From: Copromyces sp. CBS 386.78 | Lineage: Eukaryota; Ascomycota; Sordariomycetes; Sordariales; Sordariaceae | Assembly (NCBI GenBank): GCA_030685235.1 | Contig: MU839115.1 | Location: 186,001-250,000 of the forward strand | Length of the DNA stretch: 64,000 nucleotides | Reading direction: 5' to 3' | Part shown: positions 11,501 through 22,386 of the stretch, in pieces | Layout: each line of letters begins with the position of its first letter | Position numbering within the stretch: position 1 is the stretch's first letter | Notes under the pieces: model-generated | The model's database searches: none | Seen by the model: only the letters and a program-made list of their open reading frames with translations | Told to the model about the DNA's origin: nothing | Translations under genes and position numbers: made by a program

Positions 11501-14500
11501 TCTTCCTGCGTCGGTGAAAACGCTGCGGGGATATAAAGGCTTGGATACTTCTCCTTCATCCTTTTCTTGACCTTCATTGGCATGGGATCGTTGGTCTTGA
11601 CGCCGGTTTTCAAAATTAGAGAAAGTTCGATGAACCTGCCGGCCTCCGTCCTCAGCATGTGGGTGTGGAGAATAGCTAGGTGACGAGTTTCCAGCGCCTT
11701 GATTGCGGCTTGATGATTCTTCCAGGTTGGAGGAGATTGGTGTCTGAACGCCCGAAGGTAGACCTTAGTCAGGGCATAGAATAAAGACTTGCCTCCAGGG
11801 AAAACACCAAAGTTGTTGTCCAGAAGATACAGAATGATGTCACGAGCCTGGGCGGTCCTTTTCTTGGCCTCGGTGGAAAACCGACTGTAGTCTTTTGAAG
11901 GAATGAACGGCACCACTTGAGCTTGGACTTGGTGGGCAGGCTGTTGATGCTGCTGAATGTTGACGGGGTACGGTTCCGGATATGCTTCGTCGGCTGTCTG
12001 ACTACCCAGTGCGTGGCTGTATTCCTGTATATGCCGGGAGGATTGAGGAGGCGATGAATATAGAGCATTATGAGCATCCTGGTGGCTTTGCACATAATGG
12101 CCCTGGTTAGAGTGCGGACCCGGGGCTGCGTAGGACAGTTGGATATTGCTAGGATCAGGATACAACGAGCTCTGGACAATTCCAGGAAGAGGAGAAGCAC
12201 GATCAGAGGGGTAACCGCTGGTACTAATTTGACGGCTCTGTTGATACGGTGTTTCAGCATATGCCGATGGTAGGACTGAGGGTACTGGTTTCCTCTGGTC
12301 CACGGGAGATCTGAGGCTAGGATCAACTCCAGCTATGGCGAGGTATCCATGTTTATGAATATATGGCTGTACACGCTGTGGCGTTTGCTGTGCGTCGATA
12401 ATATGCTGAATCTGCATCGTATCGTGTTGGCTGTCGGAATTGCTGGGTGTTGGAAGGGTATCGTCTTCCTTGGAGAAGTTACTGATGATTCCTCCAAATT
12501 TCGGCTTAGGTGCAACATGGGCGACATGAGAGGACAGAGGACCGCTGGCTGGTTGATGTTGCTGATGAGTCGATAGTTGAGCAGCATCTTCTACGCTCTC
12601 AACGACATTGTCGGCATTCAACCCACGGAAAGCCATTCCGGCATTTTGTATCGCTCTAACACCGGCTCTGACACTCGGGCGAGAGCGAGCTGACGATTTT
12701 CGCATTTTGCGCCCGTCGTTCTCTGGTTGAGTGCCAACTAGTGCGTTTTGATTATCTCCAGCACCTGAAGCTACAGAGGCAGCATCTGGCTCCGGTGACA
12801 TAATCTTTCGCCGCTTTCTTCCGCGCTCTACGATAGCAGAAGGGTCGAAGTTCGGGTTGCAGGGCGTTTGAGCTTTTGTTTGATGGTACTTGAGTCCAAT
12901 GTCATTCTTCCAAGCACCACCGCATGTTTCGCACTTGTATGGCTTTGGGTCGGCTGCAAGCATCTGCGCCCTACGGCCTCCTCGAACTCGGGCGTTTCCT
13001 CCACGACCGCGGCCACCACGGCCACCACGAGCAGCCCCACCTCGCGCTGGCGCCTGATCATCTGCAATACTCTGAGGGGTTGATGGTTCAGCAACCACGA
13101 ACTGGCTGGTGCTTTGACCTGCCTTGAGTGTTGCAATATCTTTCTGGATTGCCAGGGCCTTTTGGTTGTTCTCGTTCGTGTCGTCAAAAACAAACACGAA
13201 GGTCCAAGAAGGATTGCCGTCACTACTTTCCTTGGTCACAACAACCAAACTCTTGCCATCTGCCCCAGGGACGTCCCGTACAACCGGATCATCCAGCATA
13301 TCGTTAAGTTTGATGGAGAGAGGCTCTTTGCCAGATTCTTTGTAGTCCCTGTCAAATGTAACCGCCCGGCTTGCAGGAGAGATCTTCAGCTTTCCGGCAA
13401 TGCCATTGTATCTCGCATTCAGTACGGTCTCTGGATGGTTGCTACCTCCCAAAATGGACGAAGCAGGCGATGGATCCCCATGAGACGCCTGAGGAGTACC
13501 CAAGAAGCTGAGGTCTTTCAACTTATCTGATCGGAACACAATGACCATGGACTTTCTGGGTCGTCCAATAATCTGTGGGTTAGGATTGAGAGACCCAGGA
13601 ATACCTCTATAGGCACCAGGCGGCCTCTCTTCCACAGCCTCAGGAGACGCGGCCTTTGGGTGGTTTGCGAGGTCTTCATGGCTGGCATCATCTCCGTTAA
13701 CACTCTGATCAATTGGCGTGATGGGCTCAAAATTCGGTTGTCCTGACATGACAACATCGTCTGGGGTTTTGGATGCCTCGACCTCAGTTTGTGACATGGC
13801 TTCAAGTTTGCTCAGATGGCGGCCTTTTCGCTTTGCCATCGAGCGAGGCTTCTTGGCCAACCGGCAGATTTCCGTAAGAGATAGGTCTGATGATTCGGGG
13901 AACGATTTTGCTCGTACTTGGCCAAAGCCATATGCACTAGCATCGGTCACAGCGGGTGGGCTGTCCTCAGCATCATCTTCAGCAGCAGGGTTTGCCACGG
14001 AAAACATGTAGGCAGAAGTCTTTCCCTTCCGCTCCAGTCTGCTTACAACTTGGAAATGCTTGAGGTGCGGTGGTTGCTGCGTTTCAGCGACCTTGGTCAA
14101 GTGGCTTGCCATGTACCGGCGAAAGGCGTATCCGACCGTGGCAACGCTGACCTGAGGATTCGAGGCTCCTGCTGGGCCTGCGCTTTGTATCACTTCAAAT
14201 ACGTTTTGAGCAAGGGGCTTTTCTGGAGTCCAGCCAGGGAAAATACGGCGACGCTTGGGCTTAGGTTCATTTTTCGCCGCCTCGTCGGCTTTGGCGGCTT
14301 TTCCGAAGAGCGCAAGCGCATTAGGTTTTGGTTCCCGGTGGCGTGTAGCGTCTGAATAGAGCGATGTCTTCTTGCCCGTGGCAAGAAACTTCTCCCATTC
14401 CTCGTCTGTTGGGTCCCTTATGAACTTGAGACAGTCCTTGAAGACTTTACGTGCGCCAGGAAAGGTAGCAGCGGTGTACTTAAGAACACCCAAGTCGACG

Positions 14501-15789
14501 ATGCGTTGACAATTCTTGGCAAGGGTCTTCATCTGCCAGTGCTTCCCCACGACGCCCATCTTGGACCTCAAATCTGCATAGCGAATGACTTGCCATGCCT
14601 TGACGACGCCGACGAAGGTCCGAGCGAAAGCCTCCATGTCGATGTTATCCCTAGTCCACCGATCATGCCAGGTAACAGGCTCCAGGTCCTTGGTAAGCGT
14701 CTCGACTGACAAATCAAGTCCACCAGTCTCAGTCTCCAGGATGGGGGGCGCAAAGTCGATAAGCCAGAGCTTGCTAGTTTTCATCTTGGACACCACGATT
14801 GTCCGCTTTGCGATGTAGCCTTTTCTGGCAAGGGAATCGGTTCGCTTGGGAAGGGAACGCTTGTCCTGGTCCACCAATCTTCGAAGATCACTCTGCAGGA
14901 TGCCTTTGTCTCTAACAGAGGCAATACCAAGCAGACACTTCCATTCAAGGACTGGGACTCTCTTGTAGTCTACACCATGGCGAGTGAGAGTCTGCCAAAC
15001 AAGGTCTTCGGCAGGGTAGATTCGGGGCCGAACAGTAAGTGCTGCCTTCTTGGGTTTCGATTTCGAGGCTTTCTTCTGAGAAGCAGCTGCTTTGCTGTGT
15101 TTGGACGCCGTCTGTTTTGCTTTTGGTGGGGCCTTTTTGGGAATGTCGACAGGCTCGACATCGACATCTGCTCCATTGCTCTCGGCAGCTTCCGGTAAAG
15201 CGAGAACTTCTTGTAGCTCAAGCTTGTTGTACCGCTTGTTCTTGTTGATCAGGATCTGGGGTCGGGTTCGCAGCCAGTCCCAGGCCCAGCGAGCCGATAC
15301 CATTTCCGCGGGTGAGAATGAGCTTTCATCGAGCTTTTCTTCATCTTTCTGTGTGATTTGCGCCGCCACAGCAGCGATATCTTTTCCTGAAGTTGCATCT
15401 TGTCGCGCGTCGAGAGTGTTGTGATACTGACGGACGATTTTCAGCAGTGCAGAGACAGACACGCCTTTGTAATATCAGACTGAGTCAGTATTCAAGTTCA
15501 TGTCAAAGATGCATCACTTTGTGTATTCTCATGTCTGCGATAAGGCACCCTGAAGTTGACCGCAAACAAGAGTAGTGCAAGCTAAATAGCAAGTCTCATA
15601 ATGTTTGTTGCCAAGCAGACGATAGCGTAGCGGGATATTGGGTGTAAGAGAGTCAAGATTGTTGGCTTGGGAGATTGATGCGGATGATAATGATAAACGC
15701 ATCATCAAAAAGAACTCACCTGTCTCTCCAGAATATGCGATCTCGGGAATGAGACCCTCGAGCAAAACCTCGAGACCAACGCCGCTCAT
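8533..15789 (-). CDS. tfc3: TFIIIC B-box-binding subunit (Tfc3/tau138-like)
   Basis: Largest subunit of TFIIIC, which binds the B box of tRNA genes and recruits TFIIIB for Pol III. I infer two exons: 15720-15789 (23 codons plus one base; starts MSGVGLEVLLEGLIP) and 8533-15464, separated by a 255-nt intron (GTGAG donor, ACAAAG acceptor), giving 2333 residues. The exon 2 frame has no ATG near its start, which supports the upstream exon. A winged-helix B-block domain lies at about residues 175-247 (from AEDLVWQTLTRHGVDYKRVP). Then come long Lys-, Ser- and Gln-rich linkers, an RGG-rich tract near 830-860 and a zinc-finger-like C-x2-C...H...C motif near 865-892. The C-terminal third is conserved-looking and ends GMKTF. 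It is longer than budding-yeast Tfc3 (about 1160), as usual for filamentous fungi. A Gcn4-type TGAGTCA (15481-15487) lies in the intron. Family call is firm; exact intron ends are inferred. Confidence 0.9.
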
Positions 15790-16664
15790 AATGAATAAGA
15801 ACCGTGGTGCATGACGGTTGGCATGAGGCGATAAAAAAAAGGATGGTGAAAAGTTTGATGCTGGGACTCGAACCGAAGATCTCTCGCGATGCAATTTTTT
15901 CGCTAGGTAGTAGTGGCGAGCGGTTGTAAGCCGAGTGTTTGGCAGACTGGGTTAATTGTTTGGTGGAAAGGATCTCGCTTCGAGTGCGACCGGGGCAGGA
16001 ATTTTTTGGGTTATTAGACTGGACCGTGCAAAACCTAGGAATGGTTCTGGTTCAGTCGGTACAAGTGAATGGAGGGGGACGAGCAGCAGATGGAGATAAG
16101 ATGGCAGTCGCAGACGAGGGGCAATTGAAGTTCAGGCTGACGGACCGGCACATGCGACGAGGGCAATTAAAAATTTGTTAGAGCAATGAGCACTTTCCGT
16201 TTCGCAACTTCCACTTTGGCCAGGTCCAGGTCCGTCCGTTGTGTGGGGGATAGGTTTTTTTCTGGGGTGGGGTGCAATTGGAGGAAGCTCCCGTCGTCTC
16301 AGAATCGCAAGTGCTCTTTCCAAATTGCAGTGTCGATGACGAATGACGAGTGGTGCTCATTCCACTCTTTATCACTGACACTGACAGGTTTTGGCTGCAC
16401 CGATTAAGGTAAGGTAGGATACCACGGCGCTCGGCAACCATGATGTGCACTACCTGGGCTACCACAAGGGATTGAATTCTGCATCCAAAGCCAGCAGTCA
16501 GCAGTTGTTCATTAGGCCTTGGTTTTATGGCATTTACTCTGCAAAGAAATCGATTGCGCTCCTTGTGATCATTATCAGATGCGTGCCAGCCTTTTGTTTG
16601 CCACCATACAAAACTCCATTGAAATGCAATCCGTCACCCAATCCGCCTAACCGCCTCCCCCTAG
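15790..16664. other. Intergenic region upstream of the TFIIIC gene
   Basis: Between the TFIIIC gene and the 3' end of the CCDC137-like gene. It holds the B-box-like site at 15864-15874 and, on the + strand, a D-arm-like stretch (15914-15932) and a T-loop-like TTCGAGT (15979-15985) with 4-bp flanking complementarity, followed by T6 at 16002-16007. No protein gene was recognised in it. Confidence 0.6.
15864..15874 (-). promoter_or_regulatory. B-box-like TFIIIC site upstream of the TFIIIC gene
   Basis: On the minus strand GGTTCGAGTCC matches the Pol III B-box consensus GGTTCGANTCC at every defined position. It lies 75 bp upstream of the ATG of the TFIIIC large subunit, on the same strand, and a run of eight T (15840-15833) follows 23 bp later. 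No A box or tRNA cloverleaf can be drawn around it, so a tRNA gene is unlikely; a TFIIIC-only site or a tRNA relic are the alternatives. Confidence 0.45.
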
Positions 16665-17689
16665 CTAAACAAGCGTATTAGGTCTCCGCTCAGCCATAAG
16701 CTTGCGGTATTGTGCCACCACGTCTTCGCGGACCTTTTGTAGCTCCTCACGCTGTCGTAAACTTCCAGCAGCCTTGGGAATCCCATCAACATCAACCATC
16801 GCTCCCTTGACAAGCAATTTCTTGCTAGGAATCTTCAACTCGGGAGGGGCGTCCGCCACTTCGTGGAGACCAATCTTGGCCTCACCTCGCTTCTTCTTGA
16901 TTTCCTCCCAAGGGTCATCCTCCTTCTCCTTCGACTCGCCAAGGTACCTTGAGCCGTTCTTGCCCTTCTTCTTTTTCTTCCCTGCTTCCTGGTTCAGCTT
17001 CCATGTGACACCCATGGACTCCTCCTCCATCTCCTTCTCTTCTAGCTCCTCCAGCTCTTCTTCCCTCTTCTCCTTGATCTTGGCGTCTTGTACCCTCCAT
17101 TCATCGTAAAGCTTGTGCATCTTCATCTCCTTCCTTGTTCGCCAGATCTTGAGGCCGAGCGGGTCCTTGCCATTCTTGGCCTTGTTGTTCACCAAACCAC
17201 TAATGGGTAGCGCGGCGTCTACGCGCTGGCTGAACTCTGAAAGCTTCTCGCCTGGTCGTATCTTGAGCTCGGGCTTTGATTCAGTTTCTTTCTCGGGAGC
17301 GGGCGTCTCGTTGGAAGCGGCGGCAGAAGCGGCGGCAGCAGCCTTTTTCTTGGCCTTCTTGCTGGGTGGCGGTGCGCCATTGTCGAGCCCGGAGCGCGGC
17401 TTCTTTCCTTCGGCGAAAGCCATCAGACGCTTGAAGGCGCGCGGCGCATCCTGAGTTTCAGGTGCTCGTTTCCTCTTGGACGAAGTCTTCTGGATCCCAT
17501 CATTCTTCTTGTTTTGCACGGGCACCTTTTTCTTCGAGATAGTCGTGGGCGGGAGCGGCTTCGCTATTTGGGTAGGGGGAAGGTCGAAGCTGTGTCGCAA
17601 GTCAGATCTCCATCGATTGAACGTCATACTGCGCCTTTGTTTGCTTACGTCGACAGATCCTTCTCGCGACGAGTGTGCTTGTGAGGCAT
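16665..17689 (-). CDS. CCDC137-like nuclear basic coiled-coil protein
   Basis: Two exons, 17649-17689 and 16665-17589, separated by a 59-nt intron (GTAAGC donor, ACACAG acceptor), give 321 residues. The start MPHKHTRREKDLST|FDLPPTQ joins smoothly, and exon 2 has no equally good start. The protein is very basic with Lys/Arg-rich blocks (residues about 35-55 and 90-105), an Ala-rich stretch and a Glu-rich helix near 185-215. The segment RPGEKLSEFSQRVDAALP and the C-terminal EDVVAQYRKLMAERR resemble segments of human CCDC137 (RaRF), a nuclear/chromosome-periphery protein. That similarity is from memory and rests on two short blocks, so the orthology is moderate. A nucleolar or nuclear location fits the composition. 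It is transcribed divergently from cyanase, 1.4 kb away. Confidence 0.7.
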
Positions 17690-19070
17690 TGTGAATGTGT
17701 CAGGCTTGCTCTCCTGAACTGTCTTCTTGCGATGCTTCAGCCGATGTTAAAGGTCAAATTGATGAGTGCTGGTCCCTGATTGTTCCAGTGTTCGCTGTTG
17801 CAAAAAATCTCCCCACACCTTCGATAAGATAAAGCAACTGTAGGTACCCACTTAGTCGATGGGGCTCGTGCGTCGGGTTCAACGGACTTGCTCCCTGACG
17901 GCGGGGGATCCACCAGTGGAGATGCAGCTCTAGGCCCACTTTCAAGATCGATCCACTACTGCAACCCCACTTACGACATCACCTTGGGCGTTGTTCGGTG
18001 CACGCGGAAATGGCTTCTGAAGGAAATGGTGACTCAAATATGGGGATGGTGCTCCGTATGCGGTACTTCGAAAGAATTTGGGCTACATCTTTTGCCAAAA
18101 TCACTCTTGGGTGTACCCTCTAACAATTTCTGGCGATTTCCGAGCGTTTTCGAGCCTTCCTTCGATTTTGAAAATGCTTGGCACCTCTACCTTTCTGAAT
18201 GTGGTTGGTTCAAAAAAGTCTTGGCGGGCTAAATGTTATTTCTTGAAGTCTTTAGGAGTGCGCTCGGACCACTTTGACGACCTTTTGTACCTTCAACGCC
18301 TTGGTAAAATCCCCCATTTCTGCCAATTCCACCCAGTGCGCAACGTTGAATGTTTTGGCCTTGAACATCGCAAGTCCGCCCTCAGCTGTTACAGTTCACC
18401 GTCCCAATCATCTGCCCTTTTACTCTGTACGAGAATCTCCTTTATCGACCTATCTTATAACAGGTTGGATTTTGCGACGAAGAGTGAGAGTATTGTCTCG
18501 CCACGGCATCGTTTTGTCTTCATAAACCTGGCCGCGGTTGTCAAGGCAACGCAGCGGTCTCTTTACCTTCACTGCATTTCGCGAAGGCTGTGAGGATGTC
18601 TGAGTGCTAGTGCACCACGACTTTTCTGCGCTTTAGTAGCCGGTATTCGGCAGTCGCGTTCTGACCGCCTGTTGTTGACTTTTTCCCCGATCGAATTGTT
18701 TACATCCTGTCCATCGTCGTTTGGCCATTTTGGTTCCCTATTTGGATCATGTTCCCGAGTCTCCGGCATTTCTCCGACGGCACTACATCGACCAGCCAAG
18801 GAGAAGAAGAGAGGCGGGGCGCGGGGTATATCGTCCTCGGCGATTGGTACGTTCGGCATAGGATTCCCCTCTGCCCCCTCTCGGCTGTGTTGTTACATGA
18901 CGTTCAGTCGATCGTGAACCGGCGTTTAACAGGGTCTACCTGCTGCCGTGATATAAAATAAACGAGTACCTGTGTGTTAAAGGCTCGTGGGCCTCTGGTT
19001 AACTTCCCCTATCCTCTTTACTGATTTCAAGACTGATCTTCACACGGTTCACCGATATCAAACACACAAG
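17690..19070. other. Divergent intergenic region, CCDC137-like / cyanase
   Basis: 1.4 kb shared upstream region. A + strand frame at 18078-18593 is open for 171 codons but resembles no family and lacks coding-like composition. I see no RNA gene and no clear repeat. Confidence 0.5.
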
Positions 19071-19673
19071 ATGCCTGAGCAACAGAGACTCGCTTCCCTC
19101 GATGTGCGATATTCTCTTAATCCCTCCTCGAAATGTGACGCTAAATGATGAGGCAAGCAGAGTTCTATCGTTAGCCGCCTTCCGGCTTACTCCCAGTCCC
19201 TCTTTGAGGCCAAGACACAAAAGGGCTTGACCTTCGAGGCCATTGCCCAGCATCTGGGGCGGAGTGAAGTTGCCGTTGCCGGCTTGTTTTACGGGCAAGT
19301 CCAGGCCTCAGCCGAGGATGTCGACAAGCTGTCCGAGTTGCTCAGTGTTCCCAAGGAAGCCATTGCCACACAGATGATGGGCTTCCCCGACCGTGGCCGG
19401 GCGGGCCCCATGCCGCCAGTCGAGCCTTTGATCTACCGCCTGTACGAAATCGTCCAGAACTATGGCTATGCCTTCAAGGCTGTCATGAACGAGAAGTTTG
19501 GCGACGGAATCATGAGCGCCATCTGCTTCAACACTACTGTTGACAAAGAAGTCGACGACACTGGCGCCGCGTGGGTGGTCATCACCCTCAAGGGAAAGTG
19601 GTATGTCAAATTGTGTTCCTGTCGCCACCGCACATTAGCTGACAAGAGCAGGCTTCCCTTTACTCGCTTTTAG
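19071..19673 (+). CDS. cyn1: Cyanate hydratase (cyanase)
   Basis: Cytosolic enzyme that converts cyanate and bicarbonate to ammonia and CO2 via carbamate. Three exons, 19071-19103, 19161-19600 and 19652-19673, with introns of 57 and 51 nt, give 164 residues, the usual fungal size. The tiny last exon completes ...GKW|LPFTRF. The N-terminal helical domain contains [17 protein letters not shown]. The C-terminal domain has the three catalytic residues in order: Arg and Glu of YRLYEIV and Ser of MSAICF, aligned by eye with E. coli Arg96, Glu99 and Ser122. Start: the first [14 protein letters not shown], shortly after a pyrimidine-rich leader. No urease or carbonic anhydrase gene is adjacent. Exon ends are inferred from splice consensus and frame. 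Confidence 0.95.
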
Positions 19674-20608
19674 ATGGATGGAAACGCACTGGAACTGCTT
19701 GCCGCCGAATTCCTTGGTCTCCCTTCGTTGAAAGGACCATGGCCAGTCTCGCATCACCAACCTCGGCGCTTCACCGCGAGTCCGCGATAGACGGCAATTT
19801 CCGATGAGGACGATGCACACGCGACCACCGTATCACATTTTCTTCATCGGCATGCATTAAGGTTTCGGGACCGAAGAAAGAAGGGTCCACATGCATAGTT
19901 GAGATGATTGACGTTGTCGGTGTCGGGTTGACGTCGAGTCCTTTTTTTGGTGGGGCGGAGGAACAATAGGAAGGAGGAACAATACCTACTAAGCGCCACA
20001 CATCACCAACCAAACAAACCCCTGAGTAGCCGCCACGCATCTACGCAAAGCGGTATGCGTAAACAACAATAGCAAAGAAGCAAAAATAATGTTAACTTCG
20101 ATCACGCACAAGGATGTTGCATGCTAGAACCTTATCGGGCTTGTGTACACGCGAGTGCCACGTGCAAGTGTTGCCTCACATCTCTTTACATCCTCCAGTG
20201 GCATGCCTCCATTTCAAGCAAAGGGATGAAAGATGGCAAAGATAGTCCCTTGTTCGTCGAGAACAATCTCAAGATGCTCACAATACTAAGCGCTCGCCAC
20301 ATGAGGGAATAGGACAGCCCGTCGAAACCGTCGTTTTGTTTGCCATTGAAGCCACCATTATGTCAAAGAGGTCTGCGTGATGGCAAGTCCGGTGGTGCAG
20401 TGTCATTCTTCGTCCCCTGGTCTAAGAGCGATAATAGCAAGGCAAGATTCGAGGAGATAGCTTCAGACCGACGGTTTGTTGAAGATTCAGCGAAATGGAA
20501 AATCTATAAGAACGTCAGTCTCCTCCTACCCAACTCTGGATTTTCTTTTCCTCCTTATCCCACAACAGCCTTTGAATCCATTCATCAAACAACCCAAAAA
20601 CCATCAAC
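19674..20608. other. Region upstream of the pheromone gene
   Basis: 935 bp between cyanase and the pheromone gene; presumably contains the pheromone promoter and leader. CAAAG/CTTTG cores, the sequence bound by the Neurospora mating-type HMG protein as I recall it, occur at about 20219, 20238, 20364 and 20570. GGAGGAACAATA is repeated directly at about 19971 and 19984 (GGAGGAACAATA spaced 10-15 bp). No other gene seen. Confidence 0.45.
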
Positions 20609-20683
20609 ATGCCTTCCACCGCTGCTTCCACCAAGGTCCCCCAGACCACCATGAACTTCAACGGCTACTGCGTTGTTATGTAA
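20609..20683 (+). CDS. mfa-1: a-factor-like lipopeptide mating pheromone precursor
   Basis: A 24-codon intronless gene. The product begins MPSTAASTKVPQTT and ends MNFNGYCVVM, a C-terminal CAAX box (Cys-Val-Val-Met) directing farnesylation, AAX removal and carboxymethylation of Cys21, as in fungal a-factor-type pheromones exported by an ABC transporter. As I remember it, this is the Neurospora mfa-1 / Sordaria ppg2 precursor, so the mature peptide should be a short C-terminal lipopeptide containing NFNGYC. In Neurospora mfa-1 is mat a-specific and needed for attraction and female fertility. The leader (20520-20608) is strongly pyrimidine-rich, ends in ACCATCAAC before the ATG, and contains a CTTTG core. 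A 1.7-kb stretch without another obvious gene follows. The call depends on the CAAX end and my memory of the sequence. Confidence 0.92.
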   Translation: MPSTAASTKVPQTTMNFNGYCVVM

Positions 20684-22386
20684 ATAACCTCACAGTTGTC
20701 TTGAAGGGCAACGAGAGTATTGAGAGGCAGATGCCAACCAGCTTTCCTCCAGCAATCTTCCGACAAACCACCAATCTCACTCACTGAGAACCACGGGAGA
20801 ATCGGTATCTCGCCTCTCAACGTCAGACCAGCAACCTTCTTTTCCCCTCTCTCTCTCGGAAAAGCTCAACTCTCGTTCCGCCACAACAGCAACCTCGCCT
20901 AGGAAGTTTCTTGTTTCTGCTTTCATGGTGGCGCTCTGCACGATGGGAGCACAACCACTGGACAATACCAGAGCGGTGAGGATCTTTCCTTGATGGGAAT
21001 GGAAAAACCTTTCGTCAACCGGGGATATACATCCGACACACGTCACACACCATCCTTCACACTTAAAACGACTTTCGCTTCTTTTTGTTGGGGATAACTT
21101 CACACGGGACCACTTTGTCCACACGGAGCTTTCCCTCTTCAACTTTCGACACTCGGGCAACAACCTCATCTTTTACCCTTTCTCTCTTTTGGCCGTTGAT
21201 TCGGTCATCAAACACCCTTTGCGAACTGAGGAAATCGCCGGCGGGAAAAGATATAGCAACTTCTCTTCGGTACTCACCTTTCGGCAAACGACACTCTTGC
21301 GAGTCGGCGAACTCGGACCTCCAATTCACGACTGGTTTTATCCGGCTGGGAGGGAGCTATTTCGCGACATGCTTCTCTCTTTTCTCGGTGGAGCTGGAAG
21401 TGCAGTTGGGTACGGCGCTTGGTTGACCACTCTTTTTTTCTTTGCGCCTTTCTTGGGAACTTTCTTGGATAGATTGCGGAGTGGGGGAGTCTTCCTCTCT
21501 TCTCTGTCTCTCGGGGGATGGGGAAGGGCTCGCGGGATGGAGTTTCGGGAGGGTTGGGACCATTGTGGGGGATTTTACTGTATCTTTCTACTCTTGATTT
21601 GCGATGGGGAGGGATTGTGGGGTTGAGGGGACTTGAGTGGAGGATTTGAGGAGTGTTAGTTCTTTTGATAAAAAAAGCCCCCCGGTTGACCCCATATCGT
21701 TGCATTCCCTTGATTGTGACTGTGCTTGTGACTTTCCTGCCGTTGTGTGCTTCTTCATGGTACTCTTCTGAGCAACTAACTTCAGTGAAAGAGCCAACTG
21801 GCAAATGGAATATCCAACATTTGAATGAGCACCAAGGCGAGCAGCTCAGGAGACCGAGTTTTTTTCCTGCCCATTGAGACTCAACACCATCGCAGAGATT
21901 CATACATGCTTCAAGCATTTTCGCTTCTTGTTCAGCCTGGTTTTGGTTTGTGATGTTTGTGCGGGATAAGACTCATTCGTCAGGGTCCTAGTTTGATGTT
22001 TCGAGAGTTCTTTGTAGAGCTAGATCAAGCCAAATTGACCGAGAAAAGTACACACGATGGGTATTGCCTCTTGGCATTTTGTTTTGTTATCCAAGCAAAA
22101 CTCGAGAGGAAACGCAGAGTGTCGTGAACATCGCCGGCATCACCGGCCCATGGTAGGCTGTAAGGGTTAGGGTTGAGTCCGCCCGATTCATAGAGTGTGA
22201 AGGGAACTTCCAGGGGCTAGACTGTGGACCTGCTGGGCGCCAAGCAACCTAAGTTGCCGCCCCACCAGGCTTATCTTATCGGGCAATGGCAGCCATGTCA
22301 AAAAAAAAGTTTCCAGAACTACAGGCGCTGCCGCTTCTCGAGCTCATCATCCAAATCAATTGTACAGCAACCCCACATTATTCACA
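20684..22386. other. Long stretch downstream of mfa-1, with Ebp2 promoter
   Basis: 1.7 kb. The part to about 21600 is pyrimidine-rich on the + strand and may be a long pheromone-mRNA trailer; open frames on both strands (for example 21274-21918 on the minus strand) resemble nothing known. Near 22161-22177 a telobox precedes ebp2. Confidence 0.4.
22161..22177 (+). promoter_or_regulatory. Telobox-like element upstream of ebp2
   Basis: TAAGGGTTAGGGTTGAG contains two TTAGGG-type repeats about 210 bp upstream of the ebp2 ATG. Telobox sequences (AACCCTAA) are known to be enriched in promoters of ribosome-biogenesis genes in several fungi, which fits the gene downstream. Function here is inferred only. 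Confidence 0.45.

Noticed and set aside
15820..16010. A tRNA gene in the TFIIIC promoter
   Set aside because: T-loop-like and D-arm-like pieces exist, but no anticodon stem or acceptor stem can be formed on either strand.
18078..18593. 171-codon + frame upstream of cyanase
   Set aside because: No family resemblance and no splice or start support; lies in the divergent promoter region.
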